Below are positions 24,365 through 34,061 of a DNA stretch of 47,574 nucleotides, in pieces (the first letter of the stretch is position 1; the number at the start of each line of letters is the position of its first letter). The DNA is from Pantoea eucrina (GTDB taxonomy: Bacteria; Pseudomonadota; Gammaproteobacteria; Enterobacterales; Enterobacteriaceae). Position numbers and translations under genes: made by a program. Under the pieces are notes generated by a model. That model saw only the letters and a list, made by a program, of their open reading frames with translations, searched no databases and had not been told where the DNA came from. Location: NCBI RefSeq assembly GCF_002095385.1, contig NZ_MIPP01000028.1:1-47574 (forward strand). Reading direction: 5' to 3'.

Positions 24365-25762
24365 GTGGAAAAATCATCACGTCAGGGGCCGTTTATCGAG
24401 AACAAGTCGGTGGATTATGTGCCGGTGTCTGAGCGGCACGGCAAATCGCACAGCCTGTTCACGCTCTGGTTCTGTACCAATATTGCTCCGCTGGCGGTGG
24501 TCAGCGGGGCGATCGCAACCGAAACGTTTCACCTTAATGTAATTTCCGCGCTCTCTGCGATTATCGCCGGCCATCTCTTTGGTGGCATCTTTCTTGCGCT
24601 GACCTCAGCGCAGGGGCCGAAAACCGGCATTCCGCAGATGGTACAGAGCCGCGCGCAGTTCGGGCGCTATGGTTCGCTGCTGGTAATCAGCTTTACTACC
24701 GTAATCTATCTGGGGTTCTTTATCTCCAATATCTCGCTTTCGGGCCGGGTAATTAACAATGTCATTCCGGCGCTGCCGGTGGCGAGCGCAACGATTTTAG
24801 GCGCCGTGCTGGCAACAGCGATCGGCGTGATAGGTTACCGCTTTATTCACCGGATCAATAAAATTGGCGCATGGATCATGGGCGCGGCCCTGCTGCTGGG
24901 ACTGACGCTGATGCTATCGCAGCCGCTACCGGCAGACTTCTGGCAGCGCGGATCGCTGAGCGCGGCAGGCTGGTTCGGGACCTTTTGCATTGGTGCGGTG
25001 TGGCAAATCAGCTTTTCACCTTACACCTCAGATTATTCGCGCTATCTGCCTGCGGATGTGGGGATCGCCCGTCCTTTCTGGGCGACTTACCTCGGCGCCT
25101 GCGGTGGAACTATCCTGGCGTTTGTCTTTGGCATGATGGCCGTCAGTATTGCTCCGGCGGATGACGCCATGATGGCGGTGCGTCATGCCACCGGCTGGCT
25201 GGGACCGCTGCTGATGATCCTGTTTCTGGTGAATATCATCTGTCATAACTCCATGAACCTGTACGGGGCGGTGTTATCGCTGATAACGGCCGTGCAGACC
25301 TTCCGTCCGCACTGGACGCCGGGGGCGGCGGTGCGGCTGGTGGTGTCCGCTCTGGTATTGACAGGCAGCATTTTGATTGCGCTGGCGGCATCGCAGAACT
25401 TTGTCGCATTTTTTATCAACCTGATTCTGGCGCTGATCGCCGTACTGATCCCGTGGATTGTGATCAACCTGCTCGACTTCTACTACGTCAATAAACAGCA
25501 CTACGACGTGGCAGCCATATTTCAGGCGGACGGAGGACGCTATGGGCGGCTTAATACACAGGCGCTGCTGGTCTATTTTGCCGGGATCCTGGTGCAGGTT
25601 CCTTTCATCGAAAATGCGTTTTTCTCCGGTCCCTATGCAAAACTGGTCCCGGGCGTGGATATCTCATGGATTATCAGTCTGGTTGTAACCAGCATCGCCT
25701 ATCCGCTGTTTCATCGCAGGCATCAGCCGGTATTGACCGTACTGCCTGAAAGCAAAGTGTAA
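24365..25762 (+). CDS. NCS1 family permease (purine-cytosine permease type)
   Basis: Inner-membrane transporter of 465 aa with about 12 hydrophobic spans. The GTG start is supported by GGAGG a few bases upstream and by the family-like N-terminus, which has a cytoplasmic ENKSVDYVPVSERHGKSHSLFTLWF motif. Other family segments are LTSAQGPKTGIPQMVQSRAQFG, FGTFCIGAVWQISFSPYTSDYSRYLP and WIVINLLDFYYVNKQHYDV. NCS1 CodB/PUCITEC-type carriers import cytosine, other nucleobases, hydantoins or related N-heterocycles. As the last gene of the cluster it gives the best clue to the substrate class. Confidence 0.92.
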   Translation: MEKSSRQGPFIENKSVDYVPVSERHGKSHSLFTLWFCTNIAPLAVVSGAIATETFHLNVISALSAIIAGHLFGGIFLALTSAQGPKTGIPQMVQSRAQFGRYGSLLVISFTTVIYLGFFISNISLSGRVINNVIPALPVASATILGAVLATAIGVIGYRFIHRINKIGAWIMGAALLLGLTLMLSQPLPADFWQRGSLSAAGWFGTFCIGAVWQISFSPYTSDYSRYLPADVGIARPFWATYLGACGGTILAFVFGMMAVSIAPADDAMMAVRHATGWLGPLLMILFLVNIICHNSMNLYGAVLSLITAVQTFRPHWTPGAAVRLVVSALVLTGSILIALAASQNFVAFFINLILALIAVLIPWIVINLLDFYYVNKQHYDVAAIFQADGGRYGRLNTQALLVYFAGILVQVPFIENAFFSGPYAKLVPGVDISWIISLVVTSIAYPLFHRRHQPVLTVLPESKV

Positions 25763-25985
25763 TAACCGGGCAGGGATGCCCCGGTCTGCTTCCCGCATTA
25801 GCAACGAACGTGCTGCTGTCTGCGACCTTCTCATGCACGGCAACCGCACGCGACAGAGGTGCGATTTATGCGGGATACCTGCTAACATAGCGCGCGGCAG
25901 CGGCGCGCTGTCGTCTGGTTAACCCGGTATAAATATTATGATTACGCCGTGCGAATAACGCGCGGTGAATGGAGCTATGGCACTG

Positions 25986-26624
25986 ATGTTGCAAGATTTA
26001 GGCATTATCGATTTATGGACGTTTCTGGCAGGTGCGCTGGTGATTATTCTGTTACCCGGCCCGAACAGCCTCTATGTTTTACGCACCGGCATGGGCCGCG
26101 GCATGAAAGCTGCGTCTAAAGCGATTGCGGGCGTCATGGCAGGCGATCTGATCCTGATTTTTCTTGCCTGGGCGGGGGTTGCTACGCTGATCCGCACCAG
26201 CCCGCACATTTTTATGATGGTGCGCTATCTGGGCGCGATGTTTTTACTTTATCTGGGTATCAAAATCATCATGGGCGCACTGCGCCAGCGCGCGGATGCG
26301 CAGCCTGCTGAGCCGGTCAAAGCAGAAAACTACTTTCTGCGTGCGGTACTGCTGGGGGTGACTAACCCTAAAGCTATCCTGTTCTACGTCTCTTTCTTTA
26401 TTCAGTTTATCGACCCCAAAGTCACTCATACCGCGCCGGCGTTCGCCACGCTGGGTGCGCTGATCCAGCTTATCAGCTTCAGCTACTACTCCGTGCTGCT
26501 GGTGGCGGGCGCGGTGATGGTCCGCTTCCTGCGCAGCCGCACGCGGCTGGTTAAATTTGCCAACATGCTGACCGGTATGCTGTTCTTTGGTTTTGCCGTC
26601 CGGCTGGTGAGCGCCCAGAGCTGA
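25986..26624 (+). CDS. leuE: LeuE-type amino-acid exporter (LysE/RhtB family)
   Basis: A 212-aa inner-membrane exporter, the same length as E. coli LeuE when ATG 25986 (MLQDLGIIDLWTFLAG) is used; GGAG lies 11 bases before it. GTG and ATG codons 21 and 9 bases earlier are possible but badly spaced. The first span carries the family motif LLPGPNSLYVLRTG. FLAWAGVATLIRTSP, VRYLGAMFLLYLGIKI and TNPKAILFYVSFFIQFID are almost LeuE-identical. LeuE exports leucine and some other hydrophobic amino acids. It may be co-transcribed with the EamA gene 29 bases downstream. Confidence 0.85.
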   Translation: MLQDLGIIDLWTFLAGALVIILLPGPNSLYVLRTGMGRGMKAASKAIAGVMAGDLILIFLAWAGVATLIRTSPHIFMMVRYLGAMFLLYLGIKIIMGALRQRADAQPAEPVKAENYFLRAVLLGVTNPKAILFYVSFFIQFIDPKVTHTAPAFATLGALIQLISFSYYSVLLVAGAVMVRFLRSRTRLVKFANMLTGMLFFGFAVRLVSAQS

Positions 26625-26653
26625 TGGCAACTACGCACGCTGCGGAGAGATAA

Positions 26654-27523
26654 ATGATAGCCAGACAACGTCAGGCGGATGCCCTGCTGGTGAGCACCAC
26701 GCTCATCGCGGCATTTGGCTGGATCTGCTCACGCGAAGCGATAGCTGGTATGCCCGCGCTGGCCTTTGTTGCGCTGCGCTTTCTTTCGGCCAGCGTGGTA
26801 CTGCTGCTGCTGTGCCGTGCCGCCGAGCTGCGCCATACGCTGCGGAATATCAGGCCGGTTCTGATGAGCGGGCTGCTGCAGTCTGCTTATATGCTGCTGT
26901 GGATTTATGCCGTCGCCACCACGCGCTCGCTGGGTGAGGGGGCTTTTATCATGAGCCTGTCGATGCTGTTTGTGCCGCTTTTTGCCTGGGTCATACTGCG
27001 CAGCCGGCCGGCGCGTGCGTTCTGGCTCTCTCTGCCGGTGGGCATCGCGGGACTGGCGCTGCTGACGCTCAGGCAGGATCTCCATTTTGAACTGAGCCAG
27101 CTGCTGTTCCTCGGCGCCGCGCTGGTTCAGGCAGTCTACTTCTGTTTCACCACCCGCTTTGCCGCGACGGTCCCTGTCTGTCCGCTGGCCACGGTACAGC
27201 TCGCCTGCACCGGCGCGGTAGCAGGCGTGCTGTCGCTGCTCTCTGAAAGCTGGCCGCAGGAGATTGCGCTGGCCTCCTGGAGCTGGCTGGCGGCCAGCGC
27301 GCTGCTGGCGACCAGCCTGCGCTTCTGGCTGCAGCTGAAAGGGCAGAGCATGACCAGCGCGGCGAACGCCGCACTGATCATGATTCTGGAGCCGCTGCTG
27401 ACGGTGCTGGCGGCGGCCCTCTGGTATGGCGAAGCGATGTCGGCCCGGCAAATGCTCGGCTGCCTGCTGATATTACTGTCGCTGCTCTATTACCGGCTGC
27501 AGCAGGCGAAAGCGCTGGCGTAA
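26654..27523 (+). CDS. EamA/DMT family metabolite transporter
   Basis: A 289-aa inner-membrane protein with ten hydrophobic spans in two EamA repeats, the normal build of the drug/metabolite transporter superfamily. N-terminal repeat: LVSTTLIAAFGWICSREAI, then PALAFVALRFLSASVVLLLL. The second repeat ends with SAANAALIMILEPLLTVLAA and WYGEAMSARQMLGCLLILLS, the classical EPL motif region. Function usually is export of amino acids or other small metabolites. The ribosome site GGAGAGATAA precedes ATG. Convergent with the aminotransferase, stops only 4 bases apart. Confidence 0.88.
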   Translation: MIARQRQADALLVSTTLIAAFGWICSREAIAGMPALAFVALRFLSASVVLLLLCRAAELRHTLRNIRPVLMSGLLQSAYMLLWIYAVATTRSLGEGAFIMSLSMLFVPLFAWVILRSRPARAFWLSLPVGIAGLALLTLRQDLHFELSQLLFLGAALVQAVYFCFTTRFAATVPVCPLATVQLACTGAVAGVLSLLSESWPQEIALASWSWLAASALLATSLRFWLQLKGQSMTSAANAALIMILEPLLTVLAAALWYGEAMSARQMLGCLLILLSLLYYRLQQAKALA

Positions 27524-27527
27524 TTGC

Positions 27528-28859
27528 TTAAGCAAGGCGATACAGCGCATCGCTTACCGCATTAAACAGCCTGTCGAGTTCGTCAGGCTGAGCAGAAAAC
27601 ATCGGACCAAACTGCAGCGTGTCGCCGCCAAAGCGAACATAGAATCCCGCCTTCCATAACAGCATGCCCGCTTCAAAAGGGCGCAGCGTGGCATCACCTT
27701 CACGCGGCGCCAGCTGAATCGCCCCGACCAGCCCGCAGTTGCGAATATCCACCACGTGCGGACAACCGCGCAGCGCGTGGAGCTGCTGTTCAAACAGCGG
27801 TGCCAGCTCAGCCGACTGCGCTATCAGCGACTCCTTTTCCAGCAGGTCAAGCGTGGCGATAGCCGCTGCGCAGGCGACCGGATGGGCGGAATAGGTATAG
27901 CCATGTGCAAACTCCACCGCATGCTCTGGCAGCGGCTGTGACATATAGGCGTGATAGATTTCGCTGCTGGCGGCCACGCCCCCCAGCGGGATGGCGCCGT
28001 TGGTGATCTGCTTGGCAAAGTTAAGCAGATCCGGCGTCACGCCAAAGTACTCTGCGCCGGTCCAGCGTCCCATGCGGCCAAAGCCGGTGATCACCTCATC
28101 AAAAATCAGCAGGATGTTGTGCTGCGTGCAGATCTCACGCAGGCGCTGCAGATAACCCCGTGGCGGAATGATGGCTCCGGCGGAGCCGGAAAGCGGCTCA
28201 ACAATCAGCGCGGCGATGTTTGACGCATCGTGCAGCTCAATCAGTTTCAGCATCTCATTGGCCAGCGCCTCGCCGCCGGTTTCAGCCTGACCCGGCGTGA
28301 AGGCGAGGTCGCTTTGCAGCGTATGCGGCAGGTGATCCACATCCATGAACTGACCAAACATTTTGCGGTTGCCGCCAATGCCGCCGAGGCTGGTGCCGGC
28401 GATGTTCACACCGTGATAACCGCGGGCGCGACCGATCAGTTTGGTTTTGGCCGGCTGGCCTTTGGCGCGCCAGTAGCCGCGCGCCATTTTTACCGCGGTG
28501 TCTGCCGCTTCAGAACCGGAGCCGGTGAAAAAGATATGGTTGAGATCGCCCGGCATGTACTGCGTGATACGTTCTGCCAGCTGAAACGAGAGCGGATGGC
28601 CATACTGAAAGCCGGGGGAGTAATCAAGCACGCCGAGCTGCCGGCTTACCGCCTGCTGGATCTCACTGCGCGTGTGGCCAGCGCCACAGGTCCACAGCCC
28701 TGACAGACTGTCATAAATGTGTCGCCCTTGATCATCGGTAAGCCAGCGTCCCTCCGCTGCCACGATAAAGCGCGGATCGCGCTGGAAATTACGATTGGCG
28801 CTGGAGGGCATCCAGTGCGACTGCAGGTTCAGGGAAGCGGTATCTATGCGTTCGGACAT
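27528..28859 (-). CDS. Class III aminotransferase (omega-amino acid:pyruvate type)
   Basis: A 443-aa PLP enzyme; the start at 28859 is supported by CTGGAGAACC upstream. The PLP lysine is K283 in NFAKQITNGAIPLGG, the ring-nitrogen aspartate is D254 in LLIFDEVITGFGRMG, and the phosphate cup GSGSEAAD is at residues 113-120. YSPGFQYGHP and the WTCGAGH entrance segment match beta-alanine/omega-amino acid:pyruvate aminotransferases. Such enzymes move the terminal amino group of beta-alanine, GABA or similar amines to pyruvate, giving semialdehydes. It is divergent from a LysR gene at 28958 that probably regulates it. A link to products of the neighbouring N-heterocycle cluster is possible. Confidence 0.9.
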   Translation of the reverse strand: MSERIDTASLNLQSHWMPSSANRNFQRDPRFIVAAEGRWLTDDQGRHIYDSLSGLWTCGAGHTRSEIQQAVSRQLGVLDYSPGFQYGHPLSFQLAERITQYMPGDLNHIFFTGSGSEAADTAVKMARGYWRAKGQPAKTKLIGRARGYHGVNIAGTSLGGIGGNRKMFGQFMDVDHLPHTLQSDLAFTPGQAETGGEALANEMLKLIELHDASNIAALIVEPLSGSAGAIIPPRGYLQRLREICTQHNILLIFDEVITGFGRMGRWTGAEYFGVTPDLLNFAKQITNGAIPLGGVAASSEIYHAYMSQPLPEHAVEFAHGYTYSAHPVACAAAIATLDLLEKESLIAQSAELAPLFEQQLHALRGCPHVVDIRNCGLVGAIQLAPREGDATLRPFEAGMLLWKAGFYVRFGGDTLQFGPMFSAQPDELDRLFNAVSDALYRLA

Positions 28860-28906
28860 GGCGGGTTCTCCAGAGTGTATAGCCAGAGTTTGCAATCAGG
28901 CATCGG

Positions 28907-28931
28907 TTAAGTTAAATGCTAATTAACTTAA
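28907..28931. promoter_or_regulatory. Candidate LysR operator
   Basis: Perfect dyad TTAAGTTAA-N7-TTAACTTAA between the divergent aminotransferase and LysR genes. It includes the T-N11-A geometry of LysR boxes and sits where a LysR regulator binds to control itself and a divergent target. Confidence 0.6.
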
Positions 28932-28957
28932 GTTTAGTCAGCGGAAAACTCACCTGA

Positions 28958-29884
28958 ATGAAACCTAAAACCCTGGCGCAGGTTACCGATTTCGATCTGC
29001 GTCTGCTGCGGCTGTTTAAAGTCGTTAGCGAATGCGGCAGCTTTACGGCTGCCGAGAGCAGGCTGGGCATTACCCGTTCGGCGATCAGCCTGCATATGAG
29101 CGATCTGGAGAAGCGTCTCGGGATGCGGCTCTGTCAGCGCGGAAGGGCGGGATTTGCCCTGACGGATGAGGGGCGCGAGATCCTGCGCCACAGCGCCAGC
29201 CTGATGGCGGCGGTTGAGGATTTTCGCCAGCAAATAAATCAGATGCATAAACAGCTGCGCGGTGAACTTAATATCGGCATTATCAATAATCTGGTGACGC
29301 AGCCGCGTATGCAGATTACGCAGGCGCTGGAAGCGTTACGCGAAAAGGGTGCGGAAGTCCGCATTAATATCAGTATGCTTACGGCCGCTGATATTGAGCA
29401 GGGTTTGCTTGACGGACGTCTGCACGTGGGCGCGCTGCCCTATACCGCGCCGGTGTCGGGCCTGGTCTATACGCCGCTCTATGAAGAGATCTCCTGTCTT
29501 TACTGCAGCAGTACGCACCCGCTTTTCAGCCAGGCGCACGAGGCGGATCCAGCGGTGCTGCATCGCTATGAAGCGATAGCGCCTGGCTACCGTCTGAGCG
29601 CGGAAGCCGCTGCCCTGCATCGGTCACTTAACTGTACGGCCACAGCCTCTGACCGGGAAGGTATCGCTTTTCTGATCTTAACCGGACGCTATATCGGCTT
29701 TCTGCCCGATCACTATGCGGCACGCTGGTGTGAGCTGCAGCAGATGCGTGCAATTGCGCCTTCGCGGCTGCGCTTCGGTAGCCAAATCGCGATTGTGACC
29801 CGGCAGGGAGATCGCCGGAATGCCATTCTGCAGCATTTTCTGGCAGCAGCAGGCGCGGAAAATGAAGCTGCCACACTATCATAA
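28958..29884 (+). CDS. LysR-family transcriptional regulator
   Basis: A 308-aa regulator of normal length. The N-terminal winged HTH reads FDLRLLRLFKVVSECGSF, then SAISLHMSDLEKRLGMRLCQRG. The effector domain begins at about residue 95 (LRGELNIGIINNLVTQPRMQ) and ends with RLRFGSQIAIVTRQGDRRNA. It is divergent from the aminotransferase with 98 bp between, containing the 25-bp dyad at 28907, so it most likely controls that gene. No strong ribosome site before ATG 28958 is visible, suggesting low expression. Confidence 0.9.
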   Translation: MKPKTLAQVTDFDLRLLRLFKVVSECGSFTAAESRLGITRSAISLHMSDLEKRLGMRLCQRGRAGFALTDEGREILRHSASLMAAVEDFRQQINQMHKQLRGELNIGIINNLVTQPRMQITQALEALREKGAEVRINISMLTAADIEQGLLDGRLHVGALPYTAPVSGLVYTPLYEEISCLYCSSTHPLFSQAHEADPAVLHRYEAIAPGYRLSAEAAALHRSLNCTATASDREGIAFLILTGRYIGFLPDHYAARWCELQQMRAIAPSRLRFGSQIAIVTRQGDRRNAILQHFLAAAGAENEAATLS

Positions 29885-30025
29885 TTACAACATACTGTTA
29901 GTTGATCAACTAACTCGTTCAGCTTCAGTGTCGGCTGGTCAGATCGGGCATTCGTCGTGGCAAGTTTTACAGCGAGAATAAAAGCGGTATGAAGCAGGGC
30001 AGCATTGCGCTGCCCTGCAGAGAGG
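29885..30025. other. Spacer between lysR and betA with a palindrome and a hairpin
   Basis: Holds an 18-bp perfect palindrome GTTAGTTGATCAACTAAC (29897-29914) and a stronger hairpin, GCAGGGCAGC / GCTGCCCTGC with a 5-base loop (29994-30018). The hairpin is 7 bases past the betA stop and probably marks the end of the bet transcript, though the following T-run on the minus strand is broken. Confidence 0.6.
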
Positions 30026-31705
30026 TTATGCCCGTACAGGCTCACCGCGCACCGGGCGCTCGCCGGCAACATAGTAGTCGGCAGTGCTGCGTGGCAGCGG
30101 ATCGCGACCGCGAATATTATCCGCAATCTTCTCGCCAATCATAATGGTTGTCGCATTGAGGTTACCGGTGATAATCAGCGGCATGATGGAGGCATCGACC
30201 ACGCGCAGCCCCTGCAGGCCATGCACGCGACCTTCACCATCGACCACGGCCATCTCATCGCTGCCCATTTTACAGGTGCCGCAAGGGTGGTAAGCGGTTT
30301 CACCGTGGTTACGCACAAACTCATCCAGCTGCTCATCGGTCTGGCAGTCGATTCCCGGACTGATTTCGCGACCGCGATACTTATCCAGCGCCGGCTGGTT
30401 GATGATTTGACGCGTAATGCGAATCGCATCGCGGAACTCATGCCAGTCCTGTTCATGCGACATGTAGTTGAACAGAATGGCCGGATGGCGGCGCGGATCG
30501 CGTGATTTAATCCGCACGTGACCCCGGCTTGGCGAACGCATAGAGCCAACATGGCACTGGAAGCCGTGCGCTTCAACCGCGTTAGAGCCGTTGTAGTTAA
30601 TGGCAACCGGCAGGAAGTGATACTGGATGTTAGGCCAGTCGAACTCTTCCCGGCTGCGAATAAAGCCGCCGCCTTCAAACTGGTTGCTGGCGCCGACGCC
30701 GGTACCGTTGAACAGCCATTCGGCGCCGATTTTCGGCTGGTTCCACCACTTCAGCGCCGGATAAAGAGAGACCGGCTCTTTGCACTCATACTGCAGATAC
30801 ATCTCCAGGTGGTCCTGCAGATTCTCACCCACGCCGGGCAGGTCGTGCACGACCGGAATATCAAACTGCTGCAACAGCTCTGCCGGACCGACACCTGAAC
30901 GCTGCAGGATCTGCGGCGAGGCGATGGCGCCAGCGCATAGCAGTACTTCACGCCGCGCATAGACCGTTTTCGGGGTGTTACTGCCGCCCTCAAGGTATTC
31001 AACGCCGGTCGCGCGCTTGCCGTCAAACAGAATGCGATCGGTGGTCGCATGGGTAATGATCTTCAGGTTCGGACGTTTCTTCGCGGTATCAAGATAGCCG
31101 CGTGCCGTGCTGGAACGGCGGCCTTTTGGCGTAACAAAGCGATCCATCGGGCCAAAGCCTTCCTGCTGATAGCCGTTCAGATCGTCGGTGCGCGGATAAC
31201 CCGCCTGCACGCCTGCTTCAATCATTGCCGCAAACAGGACGTTGTTATCCGGCTTACAGGTGGTGATGCTGACCGGACCTTCGCCGCCGTGATAGTCATT
31301 TGCGCCGATATCACGCGTTTCTGACTTGCGATAGTAGGGCAGGCAGTCGAGATAGCTCCACTGCTCAAGACCGGGCGCTTTGGCCCAGTTGTCGAGATCC
31401 ATCGCATTGCCGCGGATATAGCACATGCCGTTGATCAGCGAAGAGCCACCCAGCCCTTTACCGCGCCCGCACTCCATGCGGCGGTTATTCATATAAGGTT
31501 CCGGCTCGGTCTCATACGCCCAGTTGTAGCGCTTGCCCTGTAGCGGGTAAGCCAGGGCCGCAGGCATCTGAGTGCGGAAGTCAAAGCGGTAATCGGGACC
31601 GCCCGCCTCCAGCAGCAGTACGTTGACATTGCTATCTTCGGTCAGACGGGTAGCCAGTACGTTTCCTGCGGATCCGGCTCCGATAATGACGTAATCAAAT
31701 TCCAT
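30026..31705 (-). CDS. betA: Choline dehydrogenase BetA
   Basis: A 559-aa GMC-family flavoprotein that oxidises choline to betaine aldehyde (and slowly on to betaine) at the inner membrane. The FAD motif IIGAGSAG (residues 7-14) follows directly after the start at 31705, which has GAGGAG upstream. GMC signatures include [21 protein letters not shown] and [17 protein letters not shown]. The catalytic histidine is H473 in [10 protein letters not shown], the same number as in the E. coli enzyme. It is the last gene of betIBA, 24 bases after betB. The product feeds betaine, the osmoprotectant. Confidence 0.97.
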   Translation of the reverse strand: MEFDYVIIGAGSAGNVLATRLTEDSNVNVLLLEAGGPDYRFDFRTQMPAALAYPLQGKRYNWAYETEPEPYMNNRRMECGRGKGLGGSSLINGMCYIRGNAMDLDNWAKAPGLEQWSYLDCLPYYRKSETRDIGANDYHGGEGPVSITTCKPDNNVLFAAMIEAGVQAGYPRTDDLNGYQQEGFGPMDRFVTPKGRRSSTARGYLDTAKKRPNLKIITHATTDRILFDGKRATGVEYLEGGSNTPKTVYARREVLLCAGAIASPQILQRSGVGPAELLQQFDIPVVHDLPGVGENLQDHLEMYLQYECKEPVSLYPALKWWNQPKIGAEWLFNGTGVGASNQFEGGGFIRSREEFDWPNIQYHFLPVAINYNGSNAVEAHGFQCHVGSMRSPSRGHVRIKSRDPRRHPAILFNYMSHEQDWHEFRDAIRITRQIINQPALDKYRGREISPGIDCQTDEQLDEFVRNHGETAYHPCGTCKMGSDEMAVVDGEGRVHGLQGLRVVDASIMPLIITGNLNATTIMIGEKIADNIRGRDPLPRSTADYYVAGERPVRGEPVRA

Positions 31706-31729
31706 TAGTCGCTCCTCAGGTAAGCTCAA

Positions 31730-33202
31730 TTAAAATACTGACTGAAAACGGGTCATTTCGATCTGCACCGATTTAACCTGGGTGTAATTCTGCAGCGTCA
31801 TCACGCCGTTTTCACGGCCGATGCCGGAGTGCTTATAGCCGCCTACCGGCATTTCAGCGGCGGATTCACCCCAGGTGTTGATCCAGCAAATACCGGCTTC
31901 AATCTGGTGAATAACGCGGTGCGCGCGGTTAAGATCCTGCGTGACCACGCCCGCGGCCAGACCATATTCGGTGGCATTAGCGCGACGCACGACCTCTTCT
32001 TCGCTCTCATAGGTGAGAATGGACATTACCGGGCCAAAAATCTCTTCCTGTACGATGGTCATTTCGTCGCGGCAGTCGGTAAAGACGGTTGGTTCAACCC
32101 ACGCGCCCTGATCAAATTCAGCGCCGCTCATGCGCTTACCGCCGCACAGCAACGTAGCCCCTTCGCTGATGCCCGATTCGATATAGCGCATTACGTTGTC
32201 GCGATGGGCAAAGCTCACCAGCGGACCAAAGTTCGTGGCCGGATCGGCGAGGTCGCCCGCTTTGATACGCGCCACGCGTTCGCTGATTTTGGCCTCGAAT
32301 TCCGCTTTTACCGCTGCAGGAATAAAGACGCGGGTGCCGTTGGTGCAGACCTGACCGGAGCTGTAGAAGTTTGCCATCATGGCGATGTCAGCAGCGAGGT
32401 CGAGATCGGCATCATCAAAGATAATCAGCGGAGATTTACCGCCCAGCTCCATCGTGACATCTTTCAGTGTCGAGCCGGCAGCGTTTGCCATCACTTTCTT
32501 ACCGCTGGCCACGCCGCCGGTGAAGGAAACTTTGTCGATACCAGGATGATCGGTCAGCAGCTGACCGGTCACCGCGCCGCGTCCGTTCAGCACGTTGAAA
32601 ACACCATCCGGCACGCCGGCCGCGGTGTAGATCTCAGCCAGCTTCAGCGCGGTCAGCGGAGTAACTTCACTGGGTTTGAAAATCATGGCGTTACCCGCAG
32701 CCAGTGCCGGTGCCGATTTCCACAGCGCAATCTGGATGGGATAGTTCCATGCGCCGATCCCGGCCACCACGCCGAGCGGTTCGCGGCGGGTATAGACAAA
32801 AGAGGTGTCGCGCAGCGGGATCTGCTGGCCTTCCAGTGAAGGGATCAGCCCGGCATAGTACTCCAGTACATCAGCACCGGTGACAATATCTACCGCCTGG
32901 GTTTCGCTGAACGGTTTACCGGTGTCCAGCGTTTCCAGTTCCGCCAGTTCGTCATTACGTTCACGCAGGATCTCCACCGCACGCCGTAAGATGCGCGAGC
33001 GCTCCATCGCCGTCATCGCAGCCCAGATTTTCTGGCCTTTTTTCGCGGCTTCAACGGCGCGATCGACATCCGCACGCTCAGCTTCATGGACTTCTGCCAG
33101 CACATCGCCATTAGCAGGGTTGATACTCTGGAAGGTGTTACCTGCTGCAGAGGGGACAAATTTGCCATCAATGTAGAGGTGCTGTTCGGTGAATCGGGAC
33201 AT
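31730..33202 (-). CDS. betB: Betaine aldehyde dehydrogenase BetB
   Basis: A 490-aa NAD+-dependent dehydrogenase converting betaine aldehyde to glycine betaine in the cytoplasm. Catalytic C286 ([13 protein letters not shown]) and base E252 (MELGGKSP) have the same numbering as E. coli BetB, and N153 lies in GAWNYP. The start is fixed by the strong site AAGGAGAAAAC and by homology ([16 protein letters not shown]). A longer frame upstream to 33277 overlaps betI and is not used. Between betI and betA in the usual order. Confidence 0.97.
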   Translation of the reverse strand: MSRFTEQHLYIDGKFVPSAAGNTFQSINPANGDVLAEVHEAERADVDRAVEAAKKGQKIWAAMTAMERSRILRRAVEILRERNDELAELETLDTGKPFSETQAVDIVTGADVLEYYAGLIPSLEGQQIPLRDTSFVYTRREPLGVVAGIGAWNYPIQIALWKSAPALAAGNAMIFKPSEVTPLTALKLAEIYTAAGVPDGVFNVLNGRGAVTGQLLTDHPGIDKVSFTGGVASGKKVMANAAGSTLKDVTMELGGKSPLIIFDDADLDLAADIAMMANFYSSGQVCTNGTRVFIPAAVKAEFEAKISERVARIKAGDLADPATNFGPLVSFAHRDNVMRYIESGISEGATLLCGGKRMSGAEFDQGAWVEPTVFTDCRDEMTIVQEEIFGPVMSILTYESEEEVVRRANATEYGLAAGVVTQDLNRAHRVIHQIEAGICWINTWGESAAEMPVGGYKHSGIGRENGVMTLQNYTQVKSVQIEMTRFQSVF

Positions 33203-33215
33203 GTTTTCTCCTTCC

Positions 33216-33812
33216 TCAGTGATTCGGTGAGTCAGCCAGTTGCTGACGAATAAATTGGGTGGTAAGCGTTCTGGCAATCGCTAAATCAAAGGGCTTGCCA
33301 CTCAATGCGGCACGCAGCCACAAGCCATCAATCATAGAAGCCAAACCGTAAGCTGCCAGTCGGGCCTGCTCGCGCGGCATTTCCCGGCGAAACTCTGCAG
33401 CCAGGCTGGAGAACAGGCGGCGACTGCTGACCCGCTCTAACCGGCCCAGCTGCGGCTGATGCATGCTGCTTGCCCAGAAGTCGAGCCACGCTTTCATGGC
33501 GGCACTGTGCAGCTGGGTATCATCAAAGTTACCTTCCACAATGGCCAGCAGGCGCGCTTCGGTGCTGGCGTCTGCCAGCGGTTTAAGCCGCATGGAAACG
33601 GCTTCGCGCAGCTGGCGCGTGACATCACGCATGGTAGCTTCGAGCAGGCCATTTTTATCTTTGAAATAGTGACTGATGATGCCGGTAGAGACGCCAGCCC
33701 GTCGGGCAATTTGCGCGATGGTGGCGTAGTTAATCCCTACGTCGTTGATGGTATCAAGCGTCGCATCAATCAGTTGCCGGCGACGTATCGGCTGCATTCC
33801 TACCTTTGGCAT
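33216..33812 (-). CDS. betI: Choline-responsive repressor BetI
   Basis: A 198-aa TetR-family repressor. ATG 33812 ([19 protein letters not shown]) aligns with the E. coli start; a GTG just before it is less likely. HTH residues lie in [30 protein letters not shown] (about 30-59). The C-terminal part ends the usual way ([19 protein letters not shown]). In E. coli BetI represses both betIBA and the divergent betT and is released by choline. It is 13 bases upstream of betB, the first gene of the operon. Confidence 0.96.
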   Translation of the reverse strand: MPKVGMQPIRRRQLIDATLDTINDVGINYATIAQIARRAGVSTGIISHYFKDKNGLLEATMRDVTRQLREAVSMRLKPLADASTEARLLAIVEGNFDDTQLHSAAMKAWLDFWASSMHQPQLGRLERVSSRRLFSSLAAEFRREMPREQARLAAYGLASMIDGLWLRAALSGKPFDLAIARTLTTQFIRQQLADSPNH

Positions 33813-33859
33813 CACTACCGCTCCACCTCAAATCGAGACCCCTATTAAAACTTTTTTTG

Positions 33860-33873
33860 ATTGCACGTTCAAT
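33860..33873. promoter_or_regulatory. Candidate BetI operator
   Basis: ATTGCACGTTCAAT, a 14-bp near-palindrome (ATTGNACGTNCAAT) flanked by T and A runs, between betI and betT. This is the control region of both transcripts; the sequence and position fit a TetR-type dyad bound by BetI. Not tested. Confidence 0.6.
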
Positions 33874-34061
33874 ATAAAAAAGAAAGTTGTTAGGATGGTG
33901 TACTTCGTTTGTTACAAAAGCCAAACGGTGAGCTACGCTTGGTAGCGATTTATCACCGTGCCCAACTAACGGAGGTAAAGCAGGGAGTACAACAACAAGA
34001 TCAGCCACACTGATCGCATCAATTTATTAAGTAGTTACAGGAAATTAACCAGAGGTTATCG

